A program made the translations under genes and the position numbers. Under the pieces are notes generated by a model. That model did not search any database. It was not told the DNA's origin and worked only from the letters and a program-made list of their open reading frames with translations. Shown piece by piece: positions 51,113-63,234 of a DNA stretch of 64,000 bases (the first letter of the stretch is position 1; each line of letters starts with the position of its first letter). The DNA is taken from the NCBI GenBank assembly GCA_011009095.1, contig VTPC01089976.1, positions 206,634 to 270,633 on the forward strand, given 5' to 3'. Source of the stretch: Ignelater luminosus. Lineage: Eukaryota > Arthropoda > Insecta > Coleoptera > Elateridae.

Positions 51113-51845
51113 TGTTCTACACATTTAACTAAACACTAATAATAAAACAGGATACATAGAAAAGCTTATTTAAATAAATAAAAATAAAATATAAATAAAT
51201 AATAACTTCCACACAACCACTCGAAGTCTGAGTACCAGGAATCTTTAAAAATTTCGTTTATACGCATTACCTTTTATGTTTGCAACTTGAGTTACATTTA
51301 ATAAAGGTGTAGGCTTTTTACAACTCAAAAAGTCTTTTTTATCGTCCTCATTCTATCGTGAAAAGGGTGTTTCTAATAAAATACAAACTGGATCGTATCA
51401 AGGAAACATTGTAGTAAATAAAAATCGGCACAATGACAATCTTCAACACTTGTCTTACGCAGCACGCACTTGAATCTGCAACACTTGTTGGATTACAAAC
51501 TATACAAGATGTGCCCGTTGTCATGACAACCGACTTATCACACAGTATAGAAACTGTACTGGACTGACGCAGCTAAGCAGGTATAGCAAATTTGCCTCAT
51601 TTGAACGATAGGAGAGGCTTATGAACTAAGGGTTTAGGTATCCGTAGGGATGAAAATTTGTTACTAACTTGCAGTCTTTGGCATGTTGTATGATAAATGT
51701 AAATACAATAAATTATATTAAAGAAAGTAAATAAATAAATAAAATTAAAGAAAAGTTTAAGACCATATAAAATTTGCGACGAAAAAAAGTTAAAAAATTT
51801 CAAATCAGCTTATAGATAAAAAAGACATTTAGCGGAAATCTTTCA

Positions 51846-51995
51846 TTGCTTATTAGGACCCATTGCAGCAACGATTTGACTACCATCAAAATTGATTGAC
51901 GGTCAAAAACCCATAAGTAAAGTATGGTTTTTTGATCTATAATCAATTTTGATGGCAATTAGATCATTGGTGCAATCAGCCCTTAGTGCTTACGT
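51846..51995. repeat. Foldback element, arms about 70 bp, 7-bp loop
   Basis: The left arm (to 51915) and right arm (from 51923) are imperfect reverse complements. The shared core is CCATCAAAATTGATT, with outer parts ATTGCA(G/C)CAA and inner parts TCAAAAA(C)CCATA. The whole could fold into a long hairpin. It is most likely a MITE. Transcription into a hairpin RNA cannot be judged from sequence. Confidence 0.7.
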
Positions 51996-52559
51996 TGTTG
52001 ATTCTTATTGCTTCACATATCTCCTTCCTCAGATGTATAAATATTGGTAATAGAATTTCAGATTTATTTGGAAATCACGGACACTGAGTTTCGAGAGTAT
52101 GGAGAAGCACTTTCGCAATAAGAATCTACAATTAAACAAATGAAATGTCCATTTGGTCGTTGATATAAACCTTTCTAGATTCATCTTTTCATGATCTCAC
52201 AAGATTTCGGATTTCTCATCAACATTTATGAACAACAGCTGACCCATTATGGCGGTCCATTATCACAAATCAAAGTGACCCAACACTGAACTTGGGAAAC
52301 TTTTGCGCTATTGCGCACTATAATCTATAAAGATAATTTATGAGGGGATAAATTAATTTGTTTATATGACCTAAGGGCTCTTTCCAAACCAAAAGGCGTT
52401 TGAAAGAACGAACAAATGGACAACTATACTGTTTTTTCTAAATTGTATCATTTTTTATGATTTTGAAAAGTGATCAGATATGTTTTGCTTTCTAACCAAC
52501 GCATTTCGAGAACATGCGTCACTGTCTATATTTTTGTCTCTTCTCTTGTTGCTGTAAAC

Positions 52560-52770
52560 ATCCACAGGTCTCCATGGAGCTTTGGATTCTTGTATAGACT
52601 CCCAGCCAGCAGCTTCCGAATCCTTATTAATTTTCCGCTTTTTTCGACGTTTTGAGTTCTTGGAATGTTCTAACTCTTTGGAGACCTCAAGGTTCTTGCG
52701 ACCTGCAAATTCTTGTAGATTTTAAGTTCTTAAGTCTTATCTGACCTTCAGGTTTTTGCGGACTCTTACC
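52560..52770. repeat. Degenerate short tandem repeats
   Basis: Related phrases recur, for example GACCTCAAGGTTCTTGCGACCT (near 52682) and GACCTTCAGGTTTTTGCGGACT (near 52740), about 60 bp apart. Between and before them are TTCTTGTAGA/TTCTTGTATAGA and GTTCTTGGA/GTTCTTAAG motifs. This suggests an old array with a 20- or 60-bp unit. Confidence 0.4.
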
Positions 52771-53312
52771 TGCCTAGGAAACCATGTTCACTCTATCTTT
52801 CCTATAGTTGAGTCGATGCAAGAGGAATCTCACATTTATAATTTTATAAAATGCAAATATTATTAGAATCTAAATTTGTATGTATTAAGGAGCTCCAAGG
52901 GATATAGGTTTTTAGCCCTTAAAAGTGTAGATTCCCTACTGATTTTCTGAAATATTTTAATTAACTCAATAATTTTTTAGTTTTTTCAATATGTCTCTCA
53001 AAGGCTTTCTACGATTTTTTGTTTTTGATCTATACTAAGATCGGCGAACCAATGCAGTGATTACGTGAAAGTCGCATGGACAGTATGCGCTAGTACCCAT
53101 CTGAGTCGACGTCCAGTTTACACTAACAAATTTGAATAAAGTACCCGCCAAATTTAAAATAAGTAGTGTTTAGGTATTTACGTTAAAGTCCATAATCCAA
53201 AAACAGAATTTACAAATAAAATAAACACGAGAAGTAAAACGGAAGCTCGAAGGTTTCAGGTTATGTTGGTTTCGTTATATATCGGTATATAATAATGCAG
53301 TGTCTGGTGATA

Positions 53313-53332
53313 TTCACACTTCCGTGTGTGAA
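53313..53332. repeat. Short perfect palindrome TTCACAC-6-GTGTGAA
   Basis: Two inverted heptamers separated by 6 bp. TCACAC/GTGTGA is the T-box half-site, but the classic T-box palindrome has a 4-bp spacing, so binding is only a possibility. Confidence 0.4.
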
Positions 53333-55957
53333 ACCGGCTTCAAGCACGTGTTTTTCAGCTAATTGAAAAAGAGCTTGCATTGATCACGCACTTTTATTAC
53401 TGCATTGGTTCACCGATTTTATTATAGTCATCAGCCTTCTGCTTATATAAACGTAGGTGAAATTATTAATCTTGTCTTACATCTTTTGTTTTTAATTTTG
53501 TGCAAGGAATACAATACATTCTGTTTTACTGTGATTTTTTTCAAAAACCCTAGGAAAAAATCATTTTTGTACTTGTTCTTTGCTTTTCAATTCACACTCA
53601 ATTACATCTTATCCAACGTTTTAAGTATACAGAGCGTCTGCAGGTGCTATATCTTACTCTAGAATTCTACTGAAACATTTTCTAGTGGTGAAATGATATA
53701 AACAAGATAAATATTTCCATACCCGCAGGTGCAGCACCAAAGCTTTGCAATACCAAAAGCTCACTTAATGAGTCAACCAGAATCAAAAAATATTGTTTCA
53801 ATAAATTTGATTATTTTTCGTGAATGATCCCCTGTAAGATCAATATTTCCAGTGTAATAAAATCGATATCGATAATTAATTTTTTTGTTTTTCTGCATTC
53901 TGTGTCAGCATTTGAGTTGGTAAAGACTAGAAACATACACCACAAACATTCTTTAATTTTATAGATTTTCATTCATTATGTTCCAAATCTAAAACATGTG
54001 TATGATAGTATAACTAGAAACCGAATGATTTTACACGACAGAAATCCCAGTGGCGTGACGTCAAAGGTTTATTTATTTCACTGTTTTGTTAATTTCTTAC
54101 TATTTAGGGTATCCTTGAGATTTATTCGAAAATAGTATTGATTGCATTTTGTGTTTACACTTGCCTATGTTTTTAAAATTCGTCAGGACTTTTAACCTGC
54201 TTTGGAATTTTGAATTTCAATATATCTCCACTAAAGTATAATTAATCTTAGAATTAGACAAAATTTATGTGATTTAAATTATTACATAAAGAGTAATAAT
54301 TGGTCCTAAATTTCAAATTGATTTTACTAATAGTTACCAATTATGGATTCCAATTGTTTTAGAAAGTGAATAACATGGAAGGTATTTATATATTTTTATA
54401 TATATTGCAAAGTGCAATTAAAAATACATTAAGATGTTTAAATAGCCTAAATTCTAATTGTACGTGTTATTTAGTAGCCTGAAGTTCATAGTGCTGAAGG
54501 GACCATACTTGTGTTTTACCTAAAACTGTGCTAGAAGCTTATTTCCGAATTTGTTTTTACATTTGATTTATATGGTAACAGTATATTTCTTTGTTTAGAA
54601 TTTTAATCCTGCCTTGAATATTAATTTCTCTGTGTTTAGTAAACAATCTTATAATTATCATTAAAAGTATAGTGTTTTTGGCTTATGCTAGGAAAAAAAT
54701 AATAATACTTTTGTATTTTAGGGTAGTTCTGATTATAAAAATATAATTTGATATTTGCTGATTATGATGAATAAGGTAAGAAATTTATTTTGCAAAATTT
54801 CTAATTTTTCTATTTTGATCTAACTTGCATCGGATCAAAAAAGAATACGAATTAACATAATAAACACAGGTAATTATGTAAAAGATGATGAGATTTCGAA
54901 ATCTGTGTCAATATATGCATTTATTCAGAAAAAAACACACGCACTGTATTTATTTATAAATGTGTTGATATGCACGATAAAAGTGACATTAATGCCTTTC
55001 AAATTTCCTATATAAATATGCAAAATAGGCAATTTTACTAATTACTTAAAAATATATAAGTAATATTAGTATGTAAATTAATATAGATAATTCCTCCCTT
55101 TAATTAAAAGGAAGTTTGTTTTTAGAATTTAAGAAAACGATCGTGCTTTGATCTAAGCGCAATCGATTAATTTTTAATTACAATAGATTTATTAGTTTTG
55201 AATAGCATTGAATATTAATAAAATTAAAGTTTTTCTGCATTCCAATATAATGGTTTTGTAAATTGGACAACCTCTAGTAAATATTCTTCTGAAAATCTCT
55301 TGGTGCTAATGATTTAATATAAGCAAACTAGTATAAGATTGGCTTCAAGCAAAGCTGAATTAGTGAAAACTATCTGTCAAGTTAAGTTAGCTTTAAGTTT
55401 TACATCGAATAGAATGAGGTTAGAAAAATAATTAAAACGTACAGATTATTTCTAAATTTTTTTATTGTAGAAAGTTTTCGTTTTTTTTTGAGAAAATTCT
55501 AAAGGTGAAATCAGTTTTCAAAATATACATATCTGTCAATTTTATTATTATCTACATTTTATAACAAGACAAACTTCAAAATTTATAAGGTGTAATAAAC
55601 TAGAAAAATTTAAACTGGTTTATTATAATTTATTAATTTTTAATTACAACTATAAATTTCCTCCATAAATACATATATTTGTGGGGCTGCTGTAGGAATC
55701 TGAATAGAAATTTCTGTGCCAATGTAGGTAGCATTGCAATCCAAGCAAGTTACATAGTTTGAAGATCCTGTTTTTTTCCTTTTGGTTCTAAGTTTTAAAA
55801 GAACATGTTTTCTTATATTGATTTTATCGCGAACTTTTATAGGTTAAACTAACTATGTAATATTACCATTCAAACATTATTACATGAATATTGATCATAA
55901 CGAATCTATTACTGATTAATTAACAGAGGCTAATTAAAATGAAAATCTAGAAATCTG

Positions 55958-56217
55958 CACGGAAAAAAATGTTTTGTTGGGGCTACAAACAATTTAGTGG
56001 AATTTTGGACAGCAAATATTTTTGCAAGAACAGCAAATATTTTTGTCACACTATATAATTTGTTGCTCTTGCCACTACAGCACTTTGGTAAATACAACAA
56101 ATTTATAATTTATTTTAGAGTTAGGAACAGATTAATTTGTTGCTACAGTAAACAAATACTTCCTGTCCAAAATTCCACTAAATTTCTTGTTGCACCAACA
56201 AAACATTTTTTTGCGTG
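55958..56217. mobile_element. MITE with long terminal inverted repeats, copy 1 (260 bp)
   Basis: It begins CACGGAAAAAAATGTTTTGTTG and ends CAACAAAACATTTTTTTGCGTG. The inverted arms continue inward through AATTTAGTGGAATTTTGGACAG and its complement, giving arms of roughly 50 bp or more. A second, shorter copy lies about 500 bp downstream in the same orientation. There is no coding capacity, and the target duplication is not clear. I cannot assign a superfamily. Confidence 0.85.
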
Positions 56218-56711
56218 ATTTATTATCATAATGTGAAGTAGTAATTATTTTTGCCTATCTCTTGTATCACTAACACGCGTTACATTCTGTATTCAAACAT
56301 AAATGCTTTTCTACATTCCAAAACTTTTCTTAAACTGTATCTTCTGAGAACTTCTAATCGCCTAAAATTTCTGCCGCATCCTTCTTTCTTCATAAATTAT
56401 AAGCGTGAAATTTAGTATTAACACGATGTTTTTATTAGAGTACCTCGTAAATCATGTTTTAATAATCATTTACGTAGCTTCTCATTATTATTACTTCTTA
56501 ATAAATGGTGAATGGTTTAGAACTTTTTGGATATATCGAACGAAACGCTTTTTTTAATGTTTTGATCCACACTGCTGCTGATCCAACCAAGAAAGAAGTT
56601 TCCTAACTTAAATATATTATCAAATGCAGAAAACACTCATTAGTAAATCGGCCTACACGCAAAAACACTGACAGATCTTGCAAGATAGTTTACCCCAAAA
56701 TCTTTATGGTG

Positions 56712-56922
56712 CACGGAAAAAACTTTTTTGTTGGTGCTACAAAAAATTTAGTGAAATTTTGGACAGCAAATATTTTTGCTAGAACAGCAAGTATTTTTGT
56801 CACAGTATAATTTTCTGCTCCTTTTTTAGAGTAAGGAACAGATTGATTTGTTGCTACAGCATATTTGCTGTTCAAAATTCCACTAAATTTCTTGTTGCAG
56901 CAACAAAACACTTTTTTGCGTG
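56712..56922. mobile_element. MITE with long terminal inverted repeats, copy 2 (211 bp)
   Basis: This is the same family as 55958-56217, with the same ends (CACGGAAAAAAC...TTTTTTGCGTG) and the same internal phrases (GGACAGCAAATATTTTTG, GGAACAGATT.ATTTGTTGC). It lacks about 50 bp of the middle present in copy 1. The two copies define the family consensus. Confidence 0.85.
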
Positions 56923-57111
56923 TGGTTTCCAGTAGCCTATGGAATGAAACATGTTGACGCTTTTATTCAAACAGAGAGCATTGCGCATTTACAATGTTAT
57001 TTTAGACGTGAATTCTTCTAAGCAAAGAAGAATATCAAAACGAGACACAATTTTGAAGTGAATCGGATCAATTTCACGTATGTATGACATTGAAATATAA
57101 AAATAGTACTA

Positions 57112-57305
57112 GAAGGGGCGCCGTGGTAGGAAACGTGATCCGACAGAGAACGAAGCGAAGGGGCTCCCTGTCTTTGTCCTACACGCTCTTCTGTACTATA
57201 CAGCACGTGAAAGGACTCTTTCTGCGCAAACGCACGAGGATTAGACGGAGACAGGTGGCCCCTTCGGTATCAATCTGTCTCGGAACGCTTTCCACTCATT
57301 GATAC
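57112..57305. repeat. GC-rich inverted repeat (foldback), unclassified
   Basis: A GC-rich segment has a left arm (about 57124-57190) containing CGAAGGGGCTCCCTGTCTTT. Its right arm (about 57225-57297) reads CGAAGGGGCCACCTGTCTCC when reverse-complemented. Weaker matching continues outward (GGAAACGTGATCCGACAGA against GGAAAGCGTTCCGAGACAGA). It has no domain and may be a MITE. It directly precedes the Tc1/mariner relic at 57.35 kb. Confidence 0.5.
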
Positions 57306-57349
57306 GATACACGAGCGTCCCTTTCAGTATTATTATATTTCAGTGGTAC

Positions 57350-57960
57350 ACGGTAGCGTTGCTTCAAGATTTTTAGGACACCGTAGAACATTGAAAGAGT
57401 GTGGCAATCAGTTGAACAATGTTTCACGCGTGATTGCTATGGAAATTTCAAACAAAAGTTTTCGACAAACAGTTAAAGAGGATTTGCATTTTCATTCATA
57501 TGATATTCAAGTCATATAGATTAAATTTTGTCAACACTTTCTAGAAATTTTCAATCAAAAAGCAAACGTGATAAATGAGTTGTTTGATGGACGATGAGGG
57601 AGGCTCATTTTTGCTAATAAGTAGAAGTATAGATATTGTAGAAAAGCCAGTACAATTTCATGAGAAACTCTGAATCGCACTACCAAAAGTAACCGTTTAA
57701 TTTCGGGAATAATTCGAACTTATCTTCTTGATAGTAACAGTCAAGTCGTCACAGTTAATTTATCCATTATTTTAATAAAAGGAGTAACAGCGCACGTGAC
57801 AAGACAAACGGTATATTCTGAGAGACATTTTCTCGTTTGGCCAGCCAGATCTCAGACTTACGTGTTCTAGACTTTTTGCATTGGGGTTACCTGAAAATAG
57901 AGCATACTAAAATCATCCAAGCTGTTTTAAGAACTTGAAGATTCGATTCGAGTTAAAGTT
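57350..57960 (+). mobile_element. Decayed Tc1/mariner-superfamily transposase relic, second type
   Basis: The + strand translation gives SFRQTVKEDLHFHSYDIQV (57454-57515), matching the RILRKDLHLYPYKIQL region of a widespread insect Tc1/mariner lineage. SGIIRTYLLDSNSQVVTVN (about 57700-57755) matches its GGIIGPYFFEDxxGxxVTVN segment. GVTAHVTRQTVY and FLVWPARSQTYVF (57780-57870) match its DGATxHTARET and xxWPPRSCDLTPLDFFLW region. The catalytic residues have largely been lost (for example DG to KG), and stops interrupt the frame. About 200 codons have been deleted between the first two segments. It is old and dead, and differs from both the 43.7-kb mariner and the 37.7-kb Tc1 relic. Confidence 0.68.
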
Positions 57961-60900
57961 AAGATACTGATTATTGAATTACAAAATGTCTGATAGCATG
58001 TTTTATGATTTTTTTGTTTTGAGTTTTGTTTCCGTTCCTTGTAATCTGACTTTTTCAAAATTCTATTTTTTTGTTTTGCTCTTTAATAGAATCTATCTTT
58101 CAACTTTCATTTTCTGCGCTGTGACTGTGATGTGTCGTCTCTTATAATGCCGATTTATTTTTGGCCTTGAGGCTTTAGTATTTACCTTTTCAGTACCACC
58201 CACATTGGTTGCTATTTTCTCTGAGCTGTTCTACGTTTCAGACTAATCTGAGACTAACAAAACCATAGCGTACTCGTATATGACGATTTCTACACTTGAC
58301 TTTATTTAATTTTGCTGAAATTCAATATTCACAATTGATTAAAAGTACTCAGTTCTGTTAATACTGAACTTACCCAAAAACATTAAAAAGTGGACGGGAG
58401 CTCTGGAATCTTTGTACAAAAGAAGATACCTTCATTTCCACTAACTTGATGATATACGGTACTAATTACAAGTAACAGTTTTATGTTGTAGAAGACAGTA
58501 ATCCACATTTGATACCTTAGCACAACATTTCTAAACCTGAGAGTCGCGAACTTTTCTAAATGGAGGTTGCTTGACACCATTGCACTGCAGTATCTGTCTC
58601 GATGGTAATTATGGTAATCATCGTTTTTCCGCTTCTATTCTATGTATTATCGTCATTAAACAACAAACATCAGCAACAGATAACTTTTACAAACTATTCT
58701 ACACCTGATCGATAGCATTCCCTCCGTTTTGCAGTACATTCGTTTGGGGTATCATCGTTGCTGTCAAAATCAAGTCAGGTGAATGTCATGTTCGTTTGAC
58801 CTCTATTGCATACTAACCAACAAAAACAAGTCTTATTCTGAAATCATTGAGTTTATAGGCAATAGTGTCTAATGCAATTGAGTTTTTTGTTTAACAGTGC
58901 AGCGGCATGGAACTGTGTGCGATACAAAATGGTAACCAGCATGTTTTGTCTACAATGACGTAAAGAAGGTTTGTAGACATAAAATGACTGGAATTTGGAA
59001 TACTTATAGTCATATGTATTATAACTGGAATACGGAAGTATAGACGTTCTTTGGATTTCTTAAGATTCTACATGATTAGTACTTTCAGTTACTTGTTGAT
59101 CAGTATGACTTTTCATCTAGTTATGTTTAAATCGTGAATATGAGTAATAGCTGTGTATTTACAAATGAAGACTAGAGTTGGTTGCAGAATGAGTTCAAAT
59201 ATTGAAGTTAGCCATGAGAACAACTGTAACTTGTTGAATATGAAATTCAGACGCCACCACCCATAGGAAACCGGTTTCACATCTGCATAATAAGGATGTG
59301 GATATGCTGATTTCTAAATGACTAGAGTGGCGTAGACAGAAACGTCCAGAAAAGCTGTTATGAGAGACTGCTCTCTTTGATCATCTATCGCTTTCAGTTG
59401 ATCGATCAGCGTAAAAGGGTAGCTGAACAAGAGTCAAGACATAGGTCGGGCTACACCCTTCCCTGGACCATTTTGGCCGTTTTAAGAGAGCTTAACACGA
59501 ACAAGATCGAGTTTCTCTTTTCATTAACTTTCGTATGCTTGACAATCACTTCAATTCAGAACTGACCTTATATAGATTCACTCTACTGTAGCTGGCCTCC
59601 TTACAAGGTCCATATTGATTTCAATAATGCATCAAATATCAAAATGATAATAAATAATGAGACACCTTATCTATACACTTTTGACGAATACAAAGCACAT
59701 ATTGTACAATTAACTAATTCCTAATTAGTGATGACTCAAGATATTTTATTTACTTCTACTTTTTAAAACCCAAAAAGACTCATTCTGAAAATATCCTATT
59801 TGTTTTGCAGAATTTTTTGTAGAAATTGCAATTAGTTTCGTTTAAAATTATTTTAGTGAAATTACTATTTGTCCGAAAGTGAAAATGAAACATAATTGTC
59901 TTTAATGTCATAAATGTAATCATCGACACATCTGTTTCCAACACTTTCTAATTTTTGTTTGAACATTACCGTATACTATAGCTTTAGGGTATCACATACT
60001 TGCGAATGATGAATTGTTAACACTTAAACACTCTTTTTATTACCAAAATATTTTTCTAATATTCTTTTAAAACATTTTTATTGCTTCATCTTTTTTTATT
60101 CAACAAAGATTTTTTAGGACGTTGCATTATTATGGTACATGTTTACTAATACATGAAGTAATAAATTCGTTTAAAAAAACGTGTAATCAATCATTTGTTC
60201 TCTTCTAATTCAATTTTCCAAAACAAAGAAGGCTTTTATTCATTTACCATAGATGTTTTGCAAGATTATTGGGTAAAATATCTACAAAACATGTAGTATT
60301 AAATATCGTTGTAAATTAAGTTGTAAACGTGAAATTTTATTCAAAACATGATAATAAGTAAAATATTCAAAACTTTAAAAATGCCGTTAAAAAACAAAAG
60401 GTTGTCTGGTTCTAACAAACCTTTATTAAAAATTATTGTTGGTTAACATACTAATAGCTATGCGTTTGTTTACTACTTTCATATTCATAGTAACCAATAA
60501 CATTCCAAGTTGTTGGAAAACTAATTTGTAATGTAAATTGTTGGAATTGTTCATTTATTAAGTGCATTCACTAACTGAATACTTATTTGAAACGTCAAAC
60601 GTATTGCTATTTGTTGTTGTTTTCCAAACAGGATTTAATTTCTTTTTTATTTTTTCGTGCTGAAGCATTTACGAAATGTCGGAATATTATTATATTTGGT
60701 TGTCCATACAGACGAAAGACGGGAAAAAAGTTAAACCAAGGATAACGGCCACAACGATGTAAAAATTAGACGTCGATAGATCGGATGTCGTTCGTTTTCT
60801 AGTCATGGTCATTTTAAATATTTTTAGCTTCCGAAAACAGTTTATTCTGATGTAATTTTTAATAGTTCTGCTTCTTCTCGGTAGTTCTCAAATAACCAAA

Positions 60901-62390
60901 TCAATAAAAAAAAAACAGCTCTAAAATAGTTTTAAGAAATTTTGTCATTTTGCCTGTATATGGTGACGAAGTTTTTCTGTTGGACATATTTTGTTTATTT
61001 TTAAATGAGAATTTATTACATGTGTGTCAATTTGCATAATTATGTGCATTTTAACGTTTTTATAGACACATTTATAAATTGAAATAATTACAGCTATAAA
61101 TTTAAACAAATTCACGGAAAAGTTTGCAAAATTTATTATTGTTTAAAATATCATGAATAATTTTATTTGACCAATATTGTTAACCCTGATATTGTGCGTT
61201 GTGCTTTCCTTTATTAATATTACTTAAAATCAATAACAATAATTACAACAAATTTTTAATTGAAAAGATGTTCACTTAAGAAGATTAATTCTATGTACAT
61301 GGTTACACCAAATTCGTCCAATCATGTTACCTAATTTGAAATTAGGCTGTTGCATATAATGTGCCGTTAGAGACCTTTAACTGCTTAACCATAACAGAAT
61401 ACACGAGATATAAAAGAAGTAAATTGCTATAGATGCAAGCAACAGTAATAATGACAGCAATAATATAAATTCATAGAAAACGCTAGGTCGATTGTGATGA
61501 GACGAAAATGAAAAGAAAGAATGATGAAGTCTACTTTGCGTATTTCACATTGACTGATATATGACCTATATTTTAAGGACTTCATTGGATCATTGGTGGG
61601 TGGTCTGTTTTAGTCCTCAATGGGCCATTTGCTTCGGCTTCCTTTCTTTATTTATTTTATTCGGATCCACTTAACAGCATCCAGCGCTTGATTTTATTGC
61701 AACAAATGAGAATTGAATTTTCTATTGTTGAAATTGTTGCCTTGTTTGATAGAGTATGCTTTTTATACCGAGTCCTTATTTCATGGACTATGGTAACCGT
61801 GACGTGTTCTTATATGTCTCCTTTTTGAAGATATTTTGATCTTTCTCTTACACACTAACGTTTGTCCTGTACGCTACCATCAAAGCATAGAGGGTGTACT
61901 ACAATAATTATCCTTCTACCCATTCTACGTTGACGAACTTCTTAAATCTACCGAATGCCAAGACAAAACACGACTGCTCTAAACACATTGTTCTGCTTGG
62001 TGATCAACTGACCTTCAACTACAACAATGTTAAAGTCGATGATTGAACTTAGCAACATAGATAGTTGAGACTTTTTCAATGCTCTGACATTCCCTTTTTT
62101 TTACTTTGCTTTAATCTTTATAAATGTTAAGAGATCTGTTTATGATTTTCTATGTTTCCCATGTCTGTATCTAGCGAGCTTCTCGTTGTTCTTCTATTTT
62201 CTAGAATAAACTTCAAAGTCAATCTGGTTACATATTTACTAGATCCTAATGCATATTTTGTCTACCGCCACTCTTTGTAGAAATATTAGTTCTTTTATCT
62301 GCTTTTTGTTTATTATCGTAACTCTTTCAGTATTGATTAGTATATTTTTTACAATTTTAGATTTTGTGTATTTTGATTTTTCTTCTATGA

Positions 62391-62410
62391 TAATTAATTA
62401 ATTAATTAAT
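62391..62410. repeat. (TAAT)5 microsatellite
   Basis: Five perfect TAAT units, about 500 bp before the AP-2 exon. Confidence 0.9.
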
Positions 62411-62922
62411 CTAAAAACCTTAAAATTATTATACACAATAATTATGATTAAACGATGGGAGTTATTTTAATTATTGCGGTTAAAATATCATCTATTGACT
62501 TTAAATTGCTACATTTAATCAAGCTGATTGCGCAATAATTACATGACTTTATATTAATTAGTATCTACTGTACTATGTTTTATAATAATCGGGTACAATT
62601 ATTTTATAAAACTTCTCTGATTCGTCATTAATTTATTTATCTAAAAATGCCATTTATCCCATAAATTTTAATTGTACCTCTTTATTATAAACACATTCAC
62701 TAGCACTGCATTTCTTAATTTCTATTGGTGTTCCCATCTCCGCCTACAAAATTCAATTAGGCGTTTTATATTCAGAAAGCGTTAAAACTATTTACCATAA
62801 CAATACGTTTACACAGAAAACGGCTACTACTTATTTAAATTTTATGTTAAGCGCGTTTTAAAATGTTCCTATAATGGTGAAGTTATAGCATCTTCTTATA
62901 ACAGCAGTGTTTTTTATTGCAG

Positions 62923-63234
62923 GAGCGTTTGACAACAGGAGGCCACGGATCCCTGGCCTTAAGTGGGAGTTCACCGGGATACGGAGCTGGTGGCTCCGGG
63001 GCTCCGCACCGTGGCTCCGGAGGCCTCCACCATAGCTCTGCAATGCAACACCAGCTTCCACAACCGGACTTCCAACCACCATATTTTCCACCGCCCTTTC
63101 ATCATCCACCGAGTCCGCCACCACAACAACATTTAGAATACCTCACGGACCCCTATGGAGGTCTATCTGGATTACATCATTATAATCAACTTGGCCTTAG
63201 GCCTAGGGAAGGTGATCCCAATCATGCACACGTG
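62923..63234 (+). CDS. TfAP-2: AP-2 transcription factor, internal exon with the activation domain
   Basis: This exon encodes 104 residues of the N-terminal activation region of an AP-2 transcription factor, a nuclear DNA-binding regulator of epidermal, neural and appendage development. The splice sites are strong: a pyrimidine tract and AG at 62921-62922, and donor gtg|GTAAGT at 63235. Both junctions are phase 0. The product begins ERLTTGGHGS with a Gly/Ser/His-rich stretch (residues 1-42). It then carries DFQPPYFPPPF (about residues 49-59), the hallmark shared with vertebrate AP-2 (DFQPPYFPPPY), followed by a Pro/His/Gln run and YLTDPYGGLSGLHHYNQL, parallel to the vertebrate DPYSHVNDPYSLNPLH segment. 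The tyrosine of the vertebrate PPPY motif is Phe here. The DNA-binding and helix-span-helix dimerisation exons must lie right of the window. The upstream ATG exon is not certain. The exon is clearly GC-richer than its surroundings. Confidence 0.92.

Larger units (their letters stand above)
26314..62922. other. Putative 36.6-kb intron between the 17-codon exon and the AP-2 exon
   Basis: The interval begins with GTAAGT and ends with a pyrimidine-rich acceptor (tgttttttattgcAG). It is AT-rich throughout and contains the transposons, satellites and GC-rich blocks listed separately. In the stretches between them (for example 30.3-33.1, 34.9-37.7, 38.2-41.7, 48.0-50.2, 53.4-55.9 and 58.0-62.3 kb) I see only short chance ORFs and AT-rich sequence. 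Large introns of this kind in developmental regulators often hold enhancers, but none can be assigned from sequence alone. Confidence 0.5.

Noticed and set aside
62858..63124. Minus-strand ORF of 88 codons over the AP-2 exon
   Set aside because: Antisense shadow of the GC-rich AP-2 coding exon.
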